From positions 124,001 through 188,000 of the forward strand of contig JANMGB010000119.1 in NCBI GenBank assembly GCA_031374415.1: DNA of 64,000 nucleotides, read 5' to 3'. The DNA is from CANHBY01 sp031374415. Lineage in GTDB: Bacteria > Pseudomonadota > Gammaproteobacteria > Burkholderiales > Burkholderiaceae_C. The notes under the pieces are model-generated. The model was given only the letters and a program-made list of their open reading frames with translations. It was not told the origin of the DNA and did no database searches. The position numbers and the translations under genes were made by a program. Positions 51,072 to 59,683 of this stretch are shown in pieces (position 1 is the first letter of the stretch; the number at the start of each line of letters is the position of its first letter).

Positions 51072-53102
51072 ATGTCTACACAACTCTCGCAAAACATGCT
51101 GCTGCTGGTGCCGCTGGCCCCCTTGGTGGGTTCCGTGGTGGCCGGCATGATGGGCCGGGTGGTCGGACGGCGCGGCGCACATTGGGTCGCCATCCTGGGG
51201 GTGTTGCTATCTTTTGTGGTTTCGGCCTTGGTGCTCAAGGCCGTGGTTCTGGAGGGTGCCCGTTTCAACGGCACCGTTTACGAGTGGATGGTCTTGGGCT
51301 CGCTCAAGATGGAGGTTGGGTTCATGATCGATGGTCTGTCGGCCATGATGATGTGCGTGGTGACCTTCGTGTCGCTGATGGTGCACATCTACACCATCGG
51401 CTACATGTCCGAAGACCCCGGCTACCAGCGCTTCTTCAGCTACATCTCCTTGTTCACCTTCGCCATGCTGATGCTGGTGATGAGCAACAACCTGCTGCAA
51501 TTGTTCTTTGGTTGGGAAGCGGTGGGCTTGGTGTCTTACCTGTTGATTGGCTTTTGGCATCAAAAGCCAACGGCTATTTTTGCCAATATGAAAGCGTTCC
51601 TGGTCAACCGGGTGGGTGACTTTGGCTTCATCTTGGGCATTGGCCTGATCGTGGCTTTTGGCAACACGCTCAACTACACCGAGATCTTCGCCAAGGGCGA
51701 TCTGCTGGCCAAATACCTGCTGCCGGGCACTGATTGGATGCTGATCACCGTGATCTGCATCTGCCTGTTCATTGGCGCCATGGGCAAGAGTGCGCAATTC
51801 CCACTGCATGTGTGGTTGCCCGACTCGATGGAAGGCCCGACCCCCATTTCCGCACTGATCCACGCGGCAACCATGGTGACGGCTGGCATCTTCATGGTGG
51901 CCCGCATGTCGCCCTTGTTTGAGTTGTCAGACACGGCGCTGAGCTTCGTGATGGTGATCGGTGCCATCACGGCGCTGTTCATGGGCTTCATGGGGATCAT
52001 TCAAAACGACATCAAGCGTGTGGTGGCTTACTCGACCCTGTCGCAGCTGGGTTACATGACCGTGGCGCTGGGGGCTTCCGCTTACTCGGTGGCTGTCTTC
52101 CACCTGATGACGCACGCGTTCTTCAAAGCCTTGCTGTTCTTGGGCGCCGGCTCGGTCATCATTGGCATGCACCACGACCAAGACATTCGCAACATGGGCG
52201 GTCTGCGCAAATACATGCCGATCACCTGGCTCACCTCGCTGCTGGGCTCACTCGCCTTGATTGGCACCCCTTTGTTCTCCGGTTTTTACTCCAAAGACAG
52301 CATCATCGAGGCGGTGCATGAAAGCAATTTATGGGGCGCGAGCTTTGCCAGCTTTGCCGTTTTGGCGGGGGTGTTTGTCACGGCCTTCTATTCATTCCGC
52401 ATGTACTTCCTGGTCTTCCACGGCAAAGAGCGCTTCCGCCACAAGCCTTTCCCCGGCGAACATGACCACCACGATGCCCACGGGAAGGTTCATGAACCTC
52501 ATGAGTCGCCTTGGGTCGTGACCTTGCCACTGATTTTGCTGGCCATTCCGTCGGTGTTCATTGGCTACCTCACGATCGAGGATCTGCTTTATGGCAACTT
52601 GTTCACGGGCGCGATTGTTGTCAACAACAGCTTGCACCCCGCCATGCACACCTTGGCCCAAGAGTTCCATGGTGCTTGGGCCATGGCGGTACACGCCCTG
52701 GGGACGCCGCCGTTGTGGCTGGCGGTGGCAGGCGTTGCCACAGCGTACCTGTTCTATATGCGCAAGCCGCAAATTCCGGCTGCCATGGAGGCCGCCTTCC
52801 CCCTGACCGTGTTCAAGCGCGTCTTGGAGAACAAGTACTACCTCGACGCCTTCAACGAGAAGGTGTTGGCTGCAGGCGCGCGCTTGTTGGGGCAAGGTTT
52901 GTGGAAGGTCGGTGACGTGGGCTTGATTGATGGGCTCGTGAATGGTTCTGCTCGCACTGTGGGCCTGGTGTCGTCCCTCGTTCGTTTGGTGCAGACGGGG
53001 CATCTCTACTGGTACGCCCTGGTCATGATTTTGGGGGTCATTGGTTTGATGACCTGGCAGCTGTGGCCCCACCTGAGCAGCCTTGTGAGTCGGTCCTTCT
53101 GA
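51072..53102 (+). CDS. nuoL: NADH-quinone oxidoreductase subunit L
   Basis: The 676 aa antiporter-like proton pump sits at the far end of the membrane arm. LFFGWEAVGLVSYLLIGFWH, GKSAQFPLHVWLPDSMEGPT and HAATMVTAGIFMVARM are characteristic. A His/Asp-rich loop (EHDHHDAHGKVHEPHE) lies at about residues 463-478. The C-terminal lateral helix region is present. Confidence 0.98.
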   Translation: MSTQLSQNMLLLVPLAPLVGSVVAGMMGRVVGRRGAHWVAILGVLLSFVVSALVLKAVVLEGARFNGTVYEWMVLGSLKMEVGFMIDGLSAMMMCVVTFVSLMVHIYTIGYMSEDPGYQRFFSYISLFTFAMLMLVMSNNLLQLFFGWEAVGLVSYLLIGFWHQKPTAIFANMKAFLVNRVGDFGFILGIGLIVAFGNTLNYTEIFAKGDLLAKYLLPGTDWMLITVICICLFIGAMGKSAQFPLHVWLPDSMEGPTPISALIHAATMVTAGIFMVARMSPLFELSDTALSFVMVIGAITALFMGFMGIIQNDIKRVVAYSTLSQLGYMTVALGASAYSVAVFHLMTHAFFKALLFLGAGSVIIGMHHDQDIRNMGGLRKYMPITWLTSLLGSLALIGTPLFSGFYSKDSIIEAVHESNLWGASFASFAVLAGVFVTAFYSFRMYFLVFHGKERFRHKPFPGEHDHHDAHGKVHEPHESPWVVTLPLILLAIPSVFIGYLTIEDLLYGNLFTGAIVVNNSLHPAMHTLAQEFHGAWAMAVHALGTPPLWLAVAGVATAYLFYMRKPQIPAAMEAAFPLTVFKRVLENKYYLDAFNEKVLAAGARLLGQGLWKVGDVGLIDGLVNGSARTVGLVSSLVRLVQTGHLYWYALVMILGVIGLMTWQLWPHLSSLVSRSF

Positions 53103-53124
53103 TTAGGCTGCGGAGAAAAAGAAC

Positions 53125-54609
53125 ATGCCTTTGTTGAGTTTGGCAATCTGGTTGCCTATTTTTTCTGGTCTCTTCCTGCTGTCCATGGGGCGGCAAGACC
53201 AAGTGCGGTTGGTGCGTTGGTTGGCGTTGCTGGCTGCGCTGGCCAGCTTTGCCGTCACCCTGCCGCTGATCCTGGGGTTTGATACAAGCACCGCGGGCAT
53301 GCAGTTTCAGGAAGACTTGGCTTGGATCTACAACCTTCACGTACGCTACCACCTCGGTGTTGACGGTATTTCGGTGTGGTTCGTGCTGCTCACGGCCTTC
53401 ATCACGATCATCGTCGTCCTTGCAGCGTGGGAGGTGATCACGGAGCGCGTCAATCAATACATGGGCGCCTTCCTGATCCTCTCCGGCATCATGGTGGGAG
53501 TGTTTTGTGCCCTGGACGGCTTGTTGTTCTATATCTTCTTTGAGGCCACCTTGATCCCCATGTACGTCATCATTGGCGTCTGGGGTGGTCCACGTCGGGT
53601 GTATGCCGCGTTCAAGTTTTTCCTCTACTCCTTGGCAGGCTCTCTGTTGATGTTGGTGGCGCTGATTTACCTCTATAGCCAATCCGGCAGCTTCAGTATT
53701 CTGGCCTGGCACAAGCTCCCCTTGTCCATGTCGGCCCAGACCTGGCTTTTCTTTGCCTTCTTTGCTGCGTTTGCTGTCAAGGTGCCGATGTGGCCCGTCC
53801 ACACCTGGCTGCCCGACGCCCACGTCGAGGCTCCGACAGGGGGCTCGGTGGTGCTGGCCGCCATCATGCTCAAGCTGGGGGCTTATGGCTTTGTGCGTTT
53901 TTCATTGCCCATCACCCCGGATGCTGCGACCCACTGGAGCTGGGTGATCATTGCCTTGTCGCTGACGGCGGTGCTCTACATTGGCTTGGTGGCTTTGGTT
54001 CAGCAGGACATGAAGAAGCTGGTGGCTTACTCCAGCATTGCCCACATGGGTTTTGTGACGCTCGGATTTTTCATGTTCAATGAGCTGAGCATGTCAGGTG
54101 CTCTGGTTCAGATGATCTCTCACGGTTTTGTGTCGGGTGCCATGTTTTTGTGTATTGGCGTCCTCTACGACCGCATGCACTCCCGCGAGATCGCCAGCTA
54201 CGGCGGGGTGGTCACCAAGATGCCCACCTTTGTGGCTTTCGCTGTGTTCTTTGCCATGGCCAACTGCGGTCTGCCGGGCACCGCGGGTTTCGTGGGCGAG
54301 TGGATGGTCATTTTGGGCGCCGTCCAGTACAACTTCCTGATTGGCATCCTGGCGGCCACCACCCTGGTGTTTGGCGCCGCGTACACCTTGTGGATGGTCA
54401 AACGGGTGTACTTTGGCCCGGTCACCAATGAGCACGTGAACGAGCTCACCGACATCAATGGCCGCGAAAAGCTGATGTTGAGCGTGCTGGCTGTCGTGGT
54501 GCTGGCCATGGGCGTCTACCCCAAGCCTTTCACCGACACCATGCATGTTTCGGTGACCGAATTGCTCAAGCACGTGGCCATTTCGAAGCTGCCGCAGCCA
54601 GGGCGCTGA
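53125..54609 (+). CDS. nuoM: NADH-quinone oxidoreductase subunit M
   Basis: The 494 aa antiporter-like subunit has FEATLIPMYVIIGVWGGPRR, KVPMWPVHTWLPDAHVEAPT and LPGTAGFVGEWMVI. The pump residues (Glu in the first motif, Lys in the second) are in place. It lies 22 bp after nuoL. Confidence 0.98.
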   Translation: MPLLSLAIWLPIFSGLFLLSMGRQDQVRLVRWLALLAALASFAVTLPLILGFDTSTAGMQFQEDLAWIYNLHVRYHLGVDGISVWFVLLTAFITIIVVLAAWEVITERVNQYMGAFLILSGIMVGVFCALDGLLFYIFFEATLIPMYVIIGVWGGPRRVYAAFKFFLYSLAGSLLMLVALIYLYSQSGSFSILAWHKLPLSMSAQTWLFFAFFAAFAVKVPMWPVHTWLPDAHVEAPTGGSVVLAAIMLKLGAYGFVRFSLPITPDAATHWSWVIIALSLTAVLYIGLVALVQQDMKKLVAYSSIAHMGFVTLGFFMFNELSMSGALVQMISHGFVSGAMFLCIGVLYDRMHSREIASYGGVVTKMPTFVAFAVFFAMANCGLPGTAGFVGEWMVILGAVQYNFLIGILAATTLVFGAAYTLWMVKRVYFGPVTNEHVNELTDINGREKLMLSVLAVVVLAMGVYPKPFTDTMHVSVTELLKHVAISKLPQPGR

Positions 54610-54689
54610 GGGCGATGGTGTGATGACCGTGCTCCCCCCGCCTGTGGCCGAGTGGTCGGGCCTCGTTGATTTTCTCTAGATTGAATGCG

Positions 54690-56192
54690 ATGAACATGCA
54701 CTGGTTCTCCACTTTCCTGTCCCATTTTTCTGGCCTTCTGCCCGAGCTTGCCCTGTTGTGTTGCGCACTGCTTGTGACGCTGGCTGACCTGTGGGTTAAG
54801 CACCCTGGCCGGGCACCCACGTATTGGTTGACGCAAGCGTCTTTGGTTCTCGTGGCCTGTTTGCATTGGTCCTTGTTTGAAGATGGCAAGGCCGAGTACC
54901 TGATGAACGAGATGGTGGTCTCGGATCCCTTGGGGCACTTACTGGGTTTCTATGCATCGCTGGCAGTGATGGTTACCCTGGTTTACGCGCGGGGGTATGC
55001 GGCAGCGCACGACATTCTCAAGGGTGAGCTGTTTTCCTTGTCTCTGTTTTCGCTGTTGGGCATTTTCATCATGCTGTCGGCTAACAACTTCTTGGTCACC
55101 TACTTGGGCCTGGAGTTAATGAGCTTGTCGCTCTACGCTCTCACGGCCCTGAGGCGTGATCAGGCGAATGCCACGGAAGCGGCGATGAAGTACTTTGTGC
55201 TTGGGGCTTTGGCCAGTGGCTTCTTGCTCTACGGTTTGTCCATGATGTATGGCGCCACCGGTTCATTGACGATTCGTGAGGTCTTTGAGGCCATCTCCAC
55301 AGGTCGGATCAACAAGGCGGTGCTGGTGTTTGGGGTAGTGTTCGTGGTGGCGGGTCTGGCTTTCAAGCTGGGTGCCGTGCCGTTCCACATGTGGGTGCCG
55401 GATGTCTATCAAGGCTCGCCCACAGGGGTGACCCTGCTGCTGGCTGGTGCGCCCAAGCTGGCGGCCTTTGCCTTGGCCTTCCGCTTGTTGGTGGAGGGCA
55501 TGTCGGGGCTGGCCGCTGACTGGCAGCAAATGCTCATGCTGCTGGCCGTCGCTTCCATGGCTTTGGGCAATCTGGCCGCCATCGCCCAAACCAATCTCAA
55601 GCGCATGTTGGCTTACTCCACCATTGCGCAAATTGGCTTCATGTTGCTGGGCTTTACCCCCACCGTGGTTCAATTGACCACCGACTCGGCTGCCAATGGC
55701 TACAGCTCGGCCATGTTCTATCTGGTGAGCTACGTGTTGACCACCTTGGGTACCTTTGGCGTCGTGATGCTCTTGTCGCGGCAGGGTTTTGAGGCCGACA
55801 AACTCAGTGACTTCAAAGGTCTGGCCCGGCGCAGTCCTTGGTTCGCTGCGGTCATGGCCATCTTCATGTTCTCGTTGGCCGGGATTCCACCCACCGTGGG
55901 GTTCGCAGGCAAGTTGGCTGTGCTGCAAGCCTTGATCACTACCAACGACCCGTTCTACATCGGCTTGGCCGTGGTGGCCGTGATGCTGTCTCTGATCGGT
56001 GCTTTTTACTACCTTCGTGTGGTCAAACTCATGTACTTTGACGAGCCCACCGACACGCATGCACTGCAAGCCACCGGGGATGTTCGTGCCGTGCTGTCCC
56101 TGAATGGCGTGGCCGTCTTGTTTTTCGGCATCTTGCCCGGTGGGCTGATGGCTTTGTGCATCGAGGCCGTGCGCAAAGCGTTGAGTACCTGA
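54690..56192 (+). CDS. nuoN: NADH-quinone oxidoreductase subunit N
   Basis: The 500 aa antiporter-like subunit has YLGLELMSLSLYALTALRRD, KLGAVPFHMWVPDVYQGSPT and SLAGIPPTVGFAGKLAVL. ATG 54690 (MNMHWFSTF) is preferred; a TTG at 54666 is possible. The gap after nuoM (80 bp) is larger than elsewhere in the operon but shows no terminator. Confidence 0.96.
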   Translation: MNMHWFSTFLSHFSGLLPELALLCCALLVTLADLWVKHPGRAPTYWLTQASLVLVACLHWSLFEDGKAEYLMNEMVVSDPLGHLLGFYASLAVMVTLVYARGYAAAHDILKGELFSLSLFSLLGIFIMLSANNFLVTYLGLELMSLSLYALTALRRDQANATEAAMKYFVLGALASGFLLYGLSMMYGATGSLTIREVFEAISTGRINKAVLVFGVVFVVAGLAFKLGAVPFHMWVPDVYQGSPTGVTLLLAGAPKLAAFALAFRLLVEGMSGLAADWQQMLMLLAVASMALGNLAAIAQTNLKRMLAYSTIAQIGFMLLGFTPTVVQLTTDSAANGYSSAMFYLVSYVLTTLGTFGVVMLLSRQGFEADKLSDFKGLARRSPWFAAVMAIFMFSLAGIPPTVGFAGKLAVLQALITTNDPFYIGLAVVAVMLSLIGAFYYLRVVKLMYFDEPTDTHALQATGDVRAVLSLNGVAVLFFGILPGGLMALCIEAVRKALST

Positions 56193-56211
56193 ACGACCCT
56201 CATCCTGGATC

Positions 56212-56796
56212 ATGAACTCATCAGACGCTCGCTTGCGTGAGGAATCGCTTCACAGCGAGCAAGTTTACCGGGGTCATTTTCTGGATGTGCGTCGGGACGA
56301 GGTTCGTTTGCCCGATGGGGCTGTGGCCTCGCGGGAGTACGTGGTTCACCCCGGTGCGGTGATGATCGTGCCTCTGTTGGACGATGGACGTCTCGTGGTG
56401 GAGCGCCAATTTCGGTTCCCCGTGCAACGCGTGATGCTGGAGTTCCCCGCAGGCAAGCTGGATGCATTTGAGACCACCTTGTCGTGTGCGCAGCGCGAGT
56501 TGCTCGAGGAAACGGGTTATCAGGCCCGAGAATGGGCCCACGCCGGTGTGCTCCACAACGCCATCGCGTACTCCAATGAATTCATTGAGGTCTGGTTTGC
56601 GCGGGGCTTGGTCGCTGGTGCGCAGCAACTGGACGAAGGTGAGTTTCTTGAGGTCGATATTGCCACCCAAGATGAACTTGAAGCCCAGGCCAGACGGGGC
56701 GAGCTGACCGACGCCAAAACGCTCATCGGCTTGCTCTGGCTGAGACAATGGCGCGACGGTCGCTGGCCCCTGCATTGGCAGGTGGTTTCCACGTGA
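56212..56796 (+). CDS. NUDIX hydrolase (ADP-ribose pyrophosphatase type)
   Basis: The 194 aa enzyme has a complete Nudix box, GKLDAFETTLSCAQREL followed by LEETGY, at about residues 82-104. The preceding MIVPLLDDGRLVVERQFRFP is typical of ADP-sugar pyrophosphatases, which may recycle ADP-ribose derived from NAD. It follows nuoN by 19 bp, possibly cotranscribed with complex I. The stop overlaps the DUF1178 GTG start. Confidence 0.88.
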   Translation: MNSSDARLREESLHSEQVYRGHFLDVRRDEVRLPDGAVASREYVVHPGAVMIVPLLDDGRLVVERQFRFPVQRVMLEFPAGKLDAFETTLSCAQRELLEETGYQAREWAHAGVLHNAIAYSNEFIEVWFARGLVAGAQQLDEGEFLEVDIATQDELEAQARRGELTDAKTLIGLLWLRQWRDGRWPLHWQVVST

Positions 56797-57263
56797 AGGT
56801 CTTCAATCTGCGTTGTGATCAGGATCATCGCTTTGAGGGCTGGTTCGGATCGGATGCTGATAGGCAACGGCAACTGAGCGAAGGTCTATTGACCTGTCCT
56901 CTGTGCAGCAGTGCCGACGTCACACTGCTTCCCAGTGCGCCTCGGGTGCAGCTCAATCGTGGCGTTGAGCCGGACCCCTCGGCTGCGACCTCCACAGCGG
57001 TCGCGCCTCCCAAAGGGTCTGGTGGTCAAACGGCAGCCACCTTACAGGCCGCGTGGATCCAGGCCGTTCAACACGTGATCGCGCATACCGATGATGTGGG
57101 TGCGCAGTTTGCCGACGAGGCTCGGCGCATTCACTACGGTGAGGCGGAGTCACGTGGCATTCGAGGTCAGGCTACCCACCAGGAAACCCTTGAGTTGGTG
57201 GATGAAGGCATCGACGTCGTCCGCTTGCCGGTGCCTGAGCTGTTGAAAGGCCCATTGCAGTAG
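56793..57263 (+). CDS. DUF1178 family protein
   Basis: The 156 aa protein matches DUF1178: N-terminal VFNLRCDQDHRFEGWFGSD, a zinc-ribbon-like pair (Cys in LRCDQDH and LTCPLCSSADV), a variable linker and a conserved C-terminal IHYGEAESRGIRGQATHQET. GTG 56793 overlaps the NUDIX stop (GTGA); a start at 56748 inside the NUDIX gene is rejected. Function unknown. A 6-bp hairpin (57262-57276) overlaps its stop codon, without a T-tract. Confidence 0.85.
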   Translation: MKVFNLRCDQDHRFEGWFGSDADRQRQLSEGLLTCPLCSSADVTLLPSAPRVQLNRGVEPDPSAATSTAVAPPKGSGGQTAATLQAAWIQAVQHVIAHTDDVGAQFADEARRIHYGEAESRGIRGQATHQETLELVDEGIDVVRLPVPELLKGPLQ

Positions 57264-57290
57264 CGCGTGTCGCGCTGCTGCCGTGCGTCG

Positions 57291-57755
57291 TCAGCCTGCG
57301 ACGGAGTGTTGAGTTGGGTGGTTTTTCGCCAGTTGTTTGGCCTGGCTTAACCGCCAGCGCACATGCAAGGCACAGGCAGCAAACAACACCAAACACAGCG
57401 CCACTTCGATCCCCGCCAGGGCTGCACTCAGGCCCTTGTCGCCACTGGCTCGCACGACACCTTCGGCAAAATAAATCCACACCATCAAGCTGACCCAGCG
57501 GTAGGTGTACATGCGGTTTTTCAGCAAGCCAGCCAGAGGCAGAGTCAGCGGCAAGACTTTCAGGGCCAAGGTGCCGCCGCCGGTGGGCGCCCAAAACAGC
57601 TCCCATCCCAGGCCCAAAATGATCAGCCCAAGCAAGCTGCCAACCGCCAACCAGCGAGACAGCGCCACAGCTCTTGAGGGCTGTGCCGTGGGGCTGTGAG
57701 CGGGGCTAAGGGGGGGTGAATGAGGGGGGGTGGAATGCGTCACGGGCGGGGTCAT
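57291..57755 (-). CDS. DUF2069 membrane protein
   Basis: The 154 aa protein has a disordered Pro/Ser/His-rich head (about residues 1-30) and about four helices, with LGLGWELFWAPTGGG, YTYRWVSLMVWIYFAEGVVR and LCLVLFAACALHVRWRL, typical of DUF2069. Function unknown. ATG 57755 is preferred: TATGAT on the minus strand ends 6 nt before it, so the longer start at 57779 would lie upstream of the promoter. It is convergent with DUF1178. Confidence 0.85.
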   Translation of the reverse strand: MTPPVTHSTPPHSPPLSPAHSPTAQPSRAVALSRWLAVGSLLGLIILGLGWELFWAPTGGGTLALKVLPLTLPLAGLLKNRMYTYRWVSLMVWIYFAEGVVRASGDKGLSAALAGIEVALCLVLFAACALHVRWRLSQAKQLAKNHPTQHSVAG

Positions 57756-57767
57756 CCCTGGATCATA
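57756..57767 (-). promoter_or_regulatory. Putative -10 box abutting the DUF2069 start
   Basis: On the minus strand TATGAT (57767-57762) is followed by CCAGGG and the ATG. No separate Shine-Dalgarno at normal spacing is seen. It is consistent with a leaderless transcript. It lies just beyond the stop of the upstream regulator gene. Confidence 0.45.
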
Positions 57768-57775
57768 CCCAAGCC

Positions 57776-59326
57776 TCAAATGCTGCTGCCTCGTCGGCTG
57801 TCGCCACCGCCGATGCCGTAACGCCGCAGCCGCGTCGCGATGGCCGAATGCGAGGCACCGAGTCGCTCGGCCAGTTTGCGGCTGGATGGGTAGCGCGGGT
57901 ACAGCTCAAGCAGCAGTGCCTTCTCGAAGGCGGCGACTGCGTCCATCAGCGTCCCTACGTCGTCGGCAAAACATGGCGATAGACCCGCTGGCGATGCGCC
58001 CGCCAACTCCAGGTCGGCGACGTCAATGACCGTGGCGTCGCTCATCGTGGCTGCACGGAACACCACGTTTTGCAACTGCCGCACATTGCCGACCCAGGGA
58101 TTGCTCAGCAGCGCTGCGGCTGCTGCCGCACTCAGCCGCGCCTTCGGTCGCGCTGTCTGCGCGCAGGCACGCACCAGGAAGTGCTCGGCCAGCGGCACGA
58201 TGTCCTCGGAGCGTTCGCGCAGCGGAGGCACGTGCAACTGCAGGACATCCAGTCGGAACAGCAGATCTTGGCGGAAGCTACCCGCAGCCACCATGTCCTC
58301 TAGTGCGCGGTGGGTGGCGCTGATGATGCGCACATCGGCTTTGAGCTCGCGATCACCTCCGACGCGGCGGAAGCTGCCGTCGTTCAGGAAACGAAGCAGC
58401 TTGGCCTGGAGGTAGGGGGACAGCTCAGCCACCTCGTCGAGGAACACCGTGCCGCCGTGGGTGAGCTCTAACAACCCCGGCCGCCCACCCCGCGAGGCGC
58501 CGGTGAAGGCGCCGGGCGCGTAACCGAAGAGTTCACTCTCGGCCAGGCTCTCAGGCAGCGCGGCACAGTTCAGCGCGAAGAAGGGTTGCTCGCGGCGCCG
58601 GCTGCCCGCGTGGCAGGCATGTGCCACCAACTCCTTGCCCGTGCCGGTTTCCCCGCGGATCAGGAGTGGCGCGTCGACCTGGGCCATGCGTGCGGCACGC
58701 TGCTTGAGCTGTCGGATCGCGGGTGAGTTGCCCAGGATGGCCTCAAAGCCGCCCGCGTTATGGTTTTGCAATGCGCTCAAGCGTTCGCCGATGCGTTGGG
58801 GTGCATGCAAGGTCAGCATCGCACCCGCCACAGTGCCACTGGCCTCGTGCAGTGCCACTGCCTCCATCAGGAAGGGCTCGCCGCCGAGTTGCACCTCGCT
58901 CCCTTGCATGCGCAGGCTGTTACTGAACGCCGAATCTTGCCCCGTCAAGGCCTTCAGCGACGAGCCTAAAAGCTGGCTTTCAGGCAGGCGGCTGGCCGCC
59001 ACAGCCGCCGCGTTGGCAACGACCACGATACCTCGATCATCAACCGCCAGGACGGGGTCTGCCTGAGAGGCCAGCAGCGCATCCAAATAGAGACGGCGCC
59101 GCGCCCCGGGCAGCATCGCCAGTGTGTTGACCGAGACGACGCCGGCCACCTGGAGCAGCTCGCTGCGCAGATGCTCCAGCCTCGCTGCATCAAGGGCGGG
59201 GGCTTCCAGGTAGACGTTGGGCGGCTCAAGCTCTACCGCAGAAACGTCCAGTGCCCGCCGCGCTAGCTTGGACAAAATCTCCTGGGCGATGCCTACGCGG
59301 TCGGTGAAGTGGACAACAATGCGCAT
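57776..59326 (-). CDS. TyrR/PhhR-type sigma-54-dependent regulator
   Basis: The 516 aa protein has an N-terminal ACT domain (MRIVVHFTDRVGIAQEILSK, the TyrR start), a PAS domain (about residues 80-190), a sigma-54 AAA+ domain with Walker A GETGTGKE, GAFTGA in GYAPGAFTGASRGG and Walker B GGTVFLDEVAEL, and a C-terminal HTH (SSRKLAERLGASHSAIATRL). E. coli TyrR lacks GAFTGA and works with sigma-70; its presence here predicts true sigma-54 activation, as in PhhR. ATG 59326 fits the ACT start; 59416 would add 30 atypical residues. It is divergent from dadA, its probable target. An amino acid effector is likely. Confidence 0.9.
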   Translation of the reverse strand: MRIVVHFTDRVGIAQEILSKLARRALDVSAVELEPPNVYLEAPALDAARLEHLRSELLQVAGVVSVNTLAMLPGARRRLYLDALLASQADPVLAVDDRGIVVVANAAAVAASRLPESQLLGSSLKALTGQDSAFSNSLRMQGSEVQLGGEPFLMEAVALHEASGTVAGAMLTLHAPQRIGERLSALQNHNAGGFEAILGNSPAIRQLKQRAARMAQVDAPLLIRGETGTGKELVAHACHAGSRRREQPFFALNCAALPESLAESELFGYAPGAFTGASRGGRPGLLELTHGGTVFLDEVAELSPYLQAKLLRFLNDGSFRRVGGDRELKADVRIISATHRALEDMVAAGSFRQDLLFRLDVLQLHVPPLRERSEDIVPLAEHFLVRACAQTARPKARLSAAAAAALLSNPWVGNVRQLQNVVFRAATMSDATVIDVADLELAGASPAGLSPCFADDVGTLMDAVAAFEKALLLELYPRYPSSRKLAERLGASHSAIATRLRRYGIGGGDSRRGSSI

Positions 59327-59349
59327 GGGGGCCGTCGTGATTTCGAGAC

Positions 59350-59371
59350 ACTGTATGCTAATCGATACAGT
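59350..59371. promoter_or_regulatory. TyrR-box-like palindrome 1 (also near the regulator start)
   Basis: ACTGTAT (59350-59356) and ATACAGT (59365-59371) are perfect inverted repeats. The inner 18 bp read TGTA-N10-TACA, the geometry of the TyrR consensus TGTAAA-N6-TTTACA. It lies 24-45 bp upstream of the regulator gene, where binding could repress it, and about 180 bp upstream of the predicted dadA transcription start, where it could act as an enhancer. Confidence 0.6.
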
Positions 59372-59432
59372 AGACGTAATATATTGATTTAAAAGAGATT
59401 TTCCATAAAGTGGCATGATCCTGGATCAAAAT

Positions 59433-59450
59433 CGTATTAATTTTGATACG
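59433..59450. promoter_or_regulatory. TyrR-box-like palindrome 2
   Basis: CGTAT (59433-59437) and ATACG (59446-59450) form an inverted repeat with the same CGTA-N10-TACG spacing as palindrome 1, and both share a GATAC right half. A nested repeat ATCAAAAT/ATTTTGAT overlaps it. The centre is about 81 bp from that of palindrome 1 and about 100 bp upstream of the predicted dadA start, a normal enhancer distance. Confidence 0.5.
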
Positions 59451-59513
59451 GTATCCGCATTTGACGTCACGACGACGGTCGTAAGTTATTGATTTTATTT
59501 GAGTTTCAACTTT

Positions 59514-59529
59514 TGGTGCGAATTTTGCT
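59514..59529 (+). promoter_or_regulatory. dadA: Sigma-54 (-24/-12) promoter of dadA
   Basis: TGGTGCGAATTTTGCT has GG at 59515-59516 and GC at 59527-59528 with exactly 10 bp between, matching the TGGCAC-N5-TTGCW consensus except in CA. Transcription would start near 59540, giving a leader of about 145 nt. The adjacent regulator has GAFTGA, so promoter and activator fit together. The remaining part of the 357-bp spacer shows no further gene. Confidence 0.75.
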
Positions 59530-59683
59530 TGAGCCGTTTCAGTGCTTTTGGAATCCTGTCGGGTTTGGGCCCTGTGGTGAAAGTGTTCGTACGACAGAAG
59601 ATCGCCTGCTGGTGGGCGACCCCTTTCACAACAGACCCTCATTTCGACAAGCTCCAAGTCAGGGCTCAACCGGAGAATGATCC

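Noticed and set aside
55263..56213. Minus-strand frame of 316 codons opposite nuoN
   Set aside because: Antisense to nuoN, with a His/Gln-rich product typical of such shadows.
59358..59669. Minus-strand 103-codon frame in the regulator-dadA spacer
   Set aside because: It covers the sigma-54 promoter and both operators, and its composition looks non-coding.
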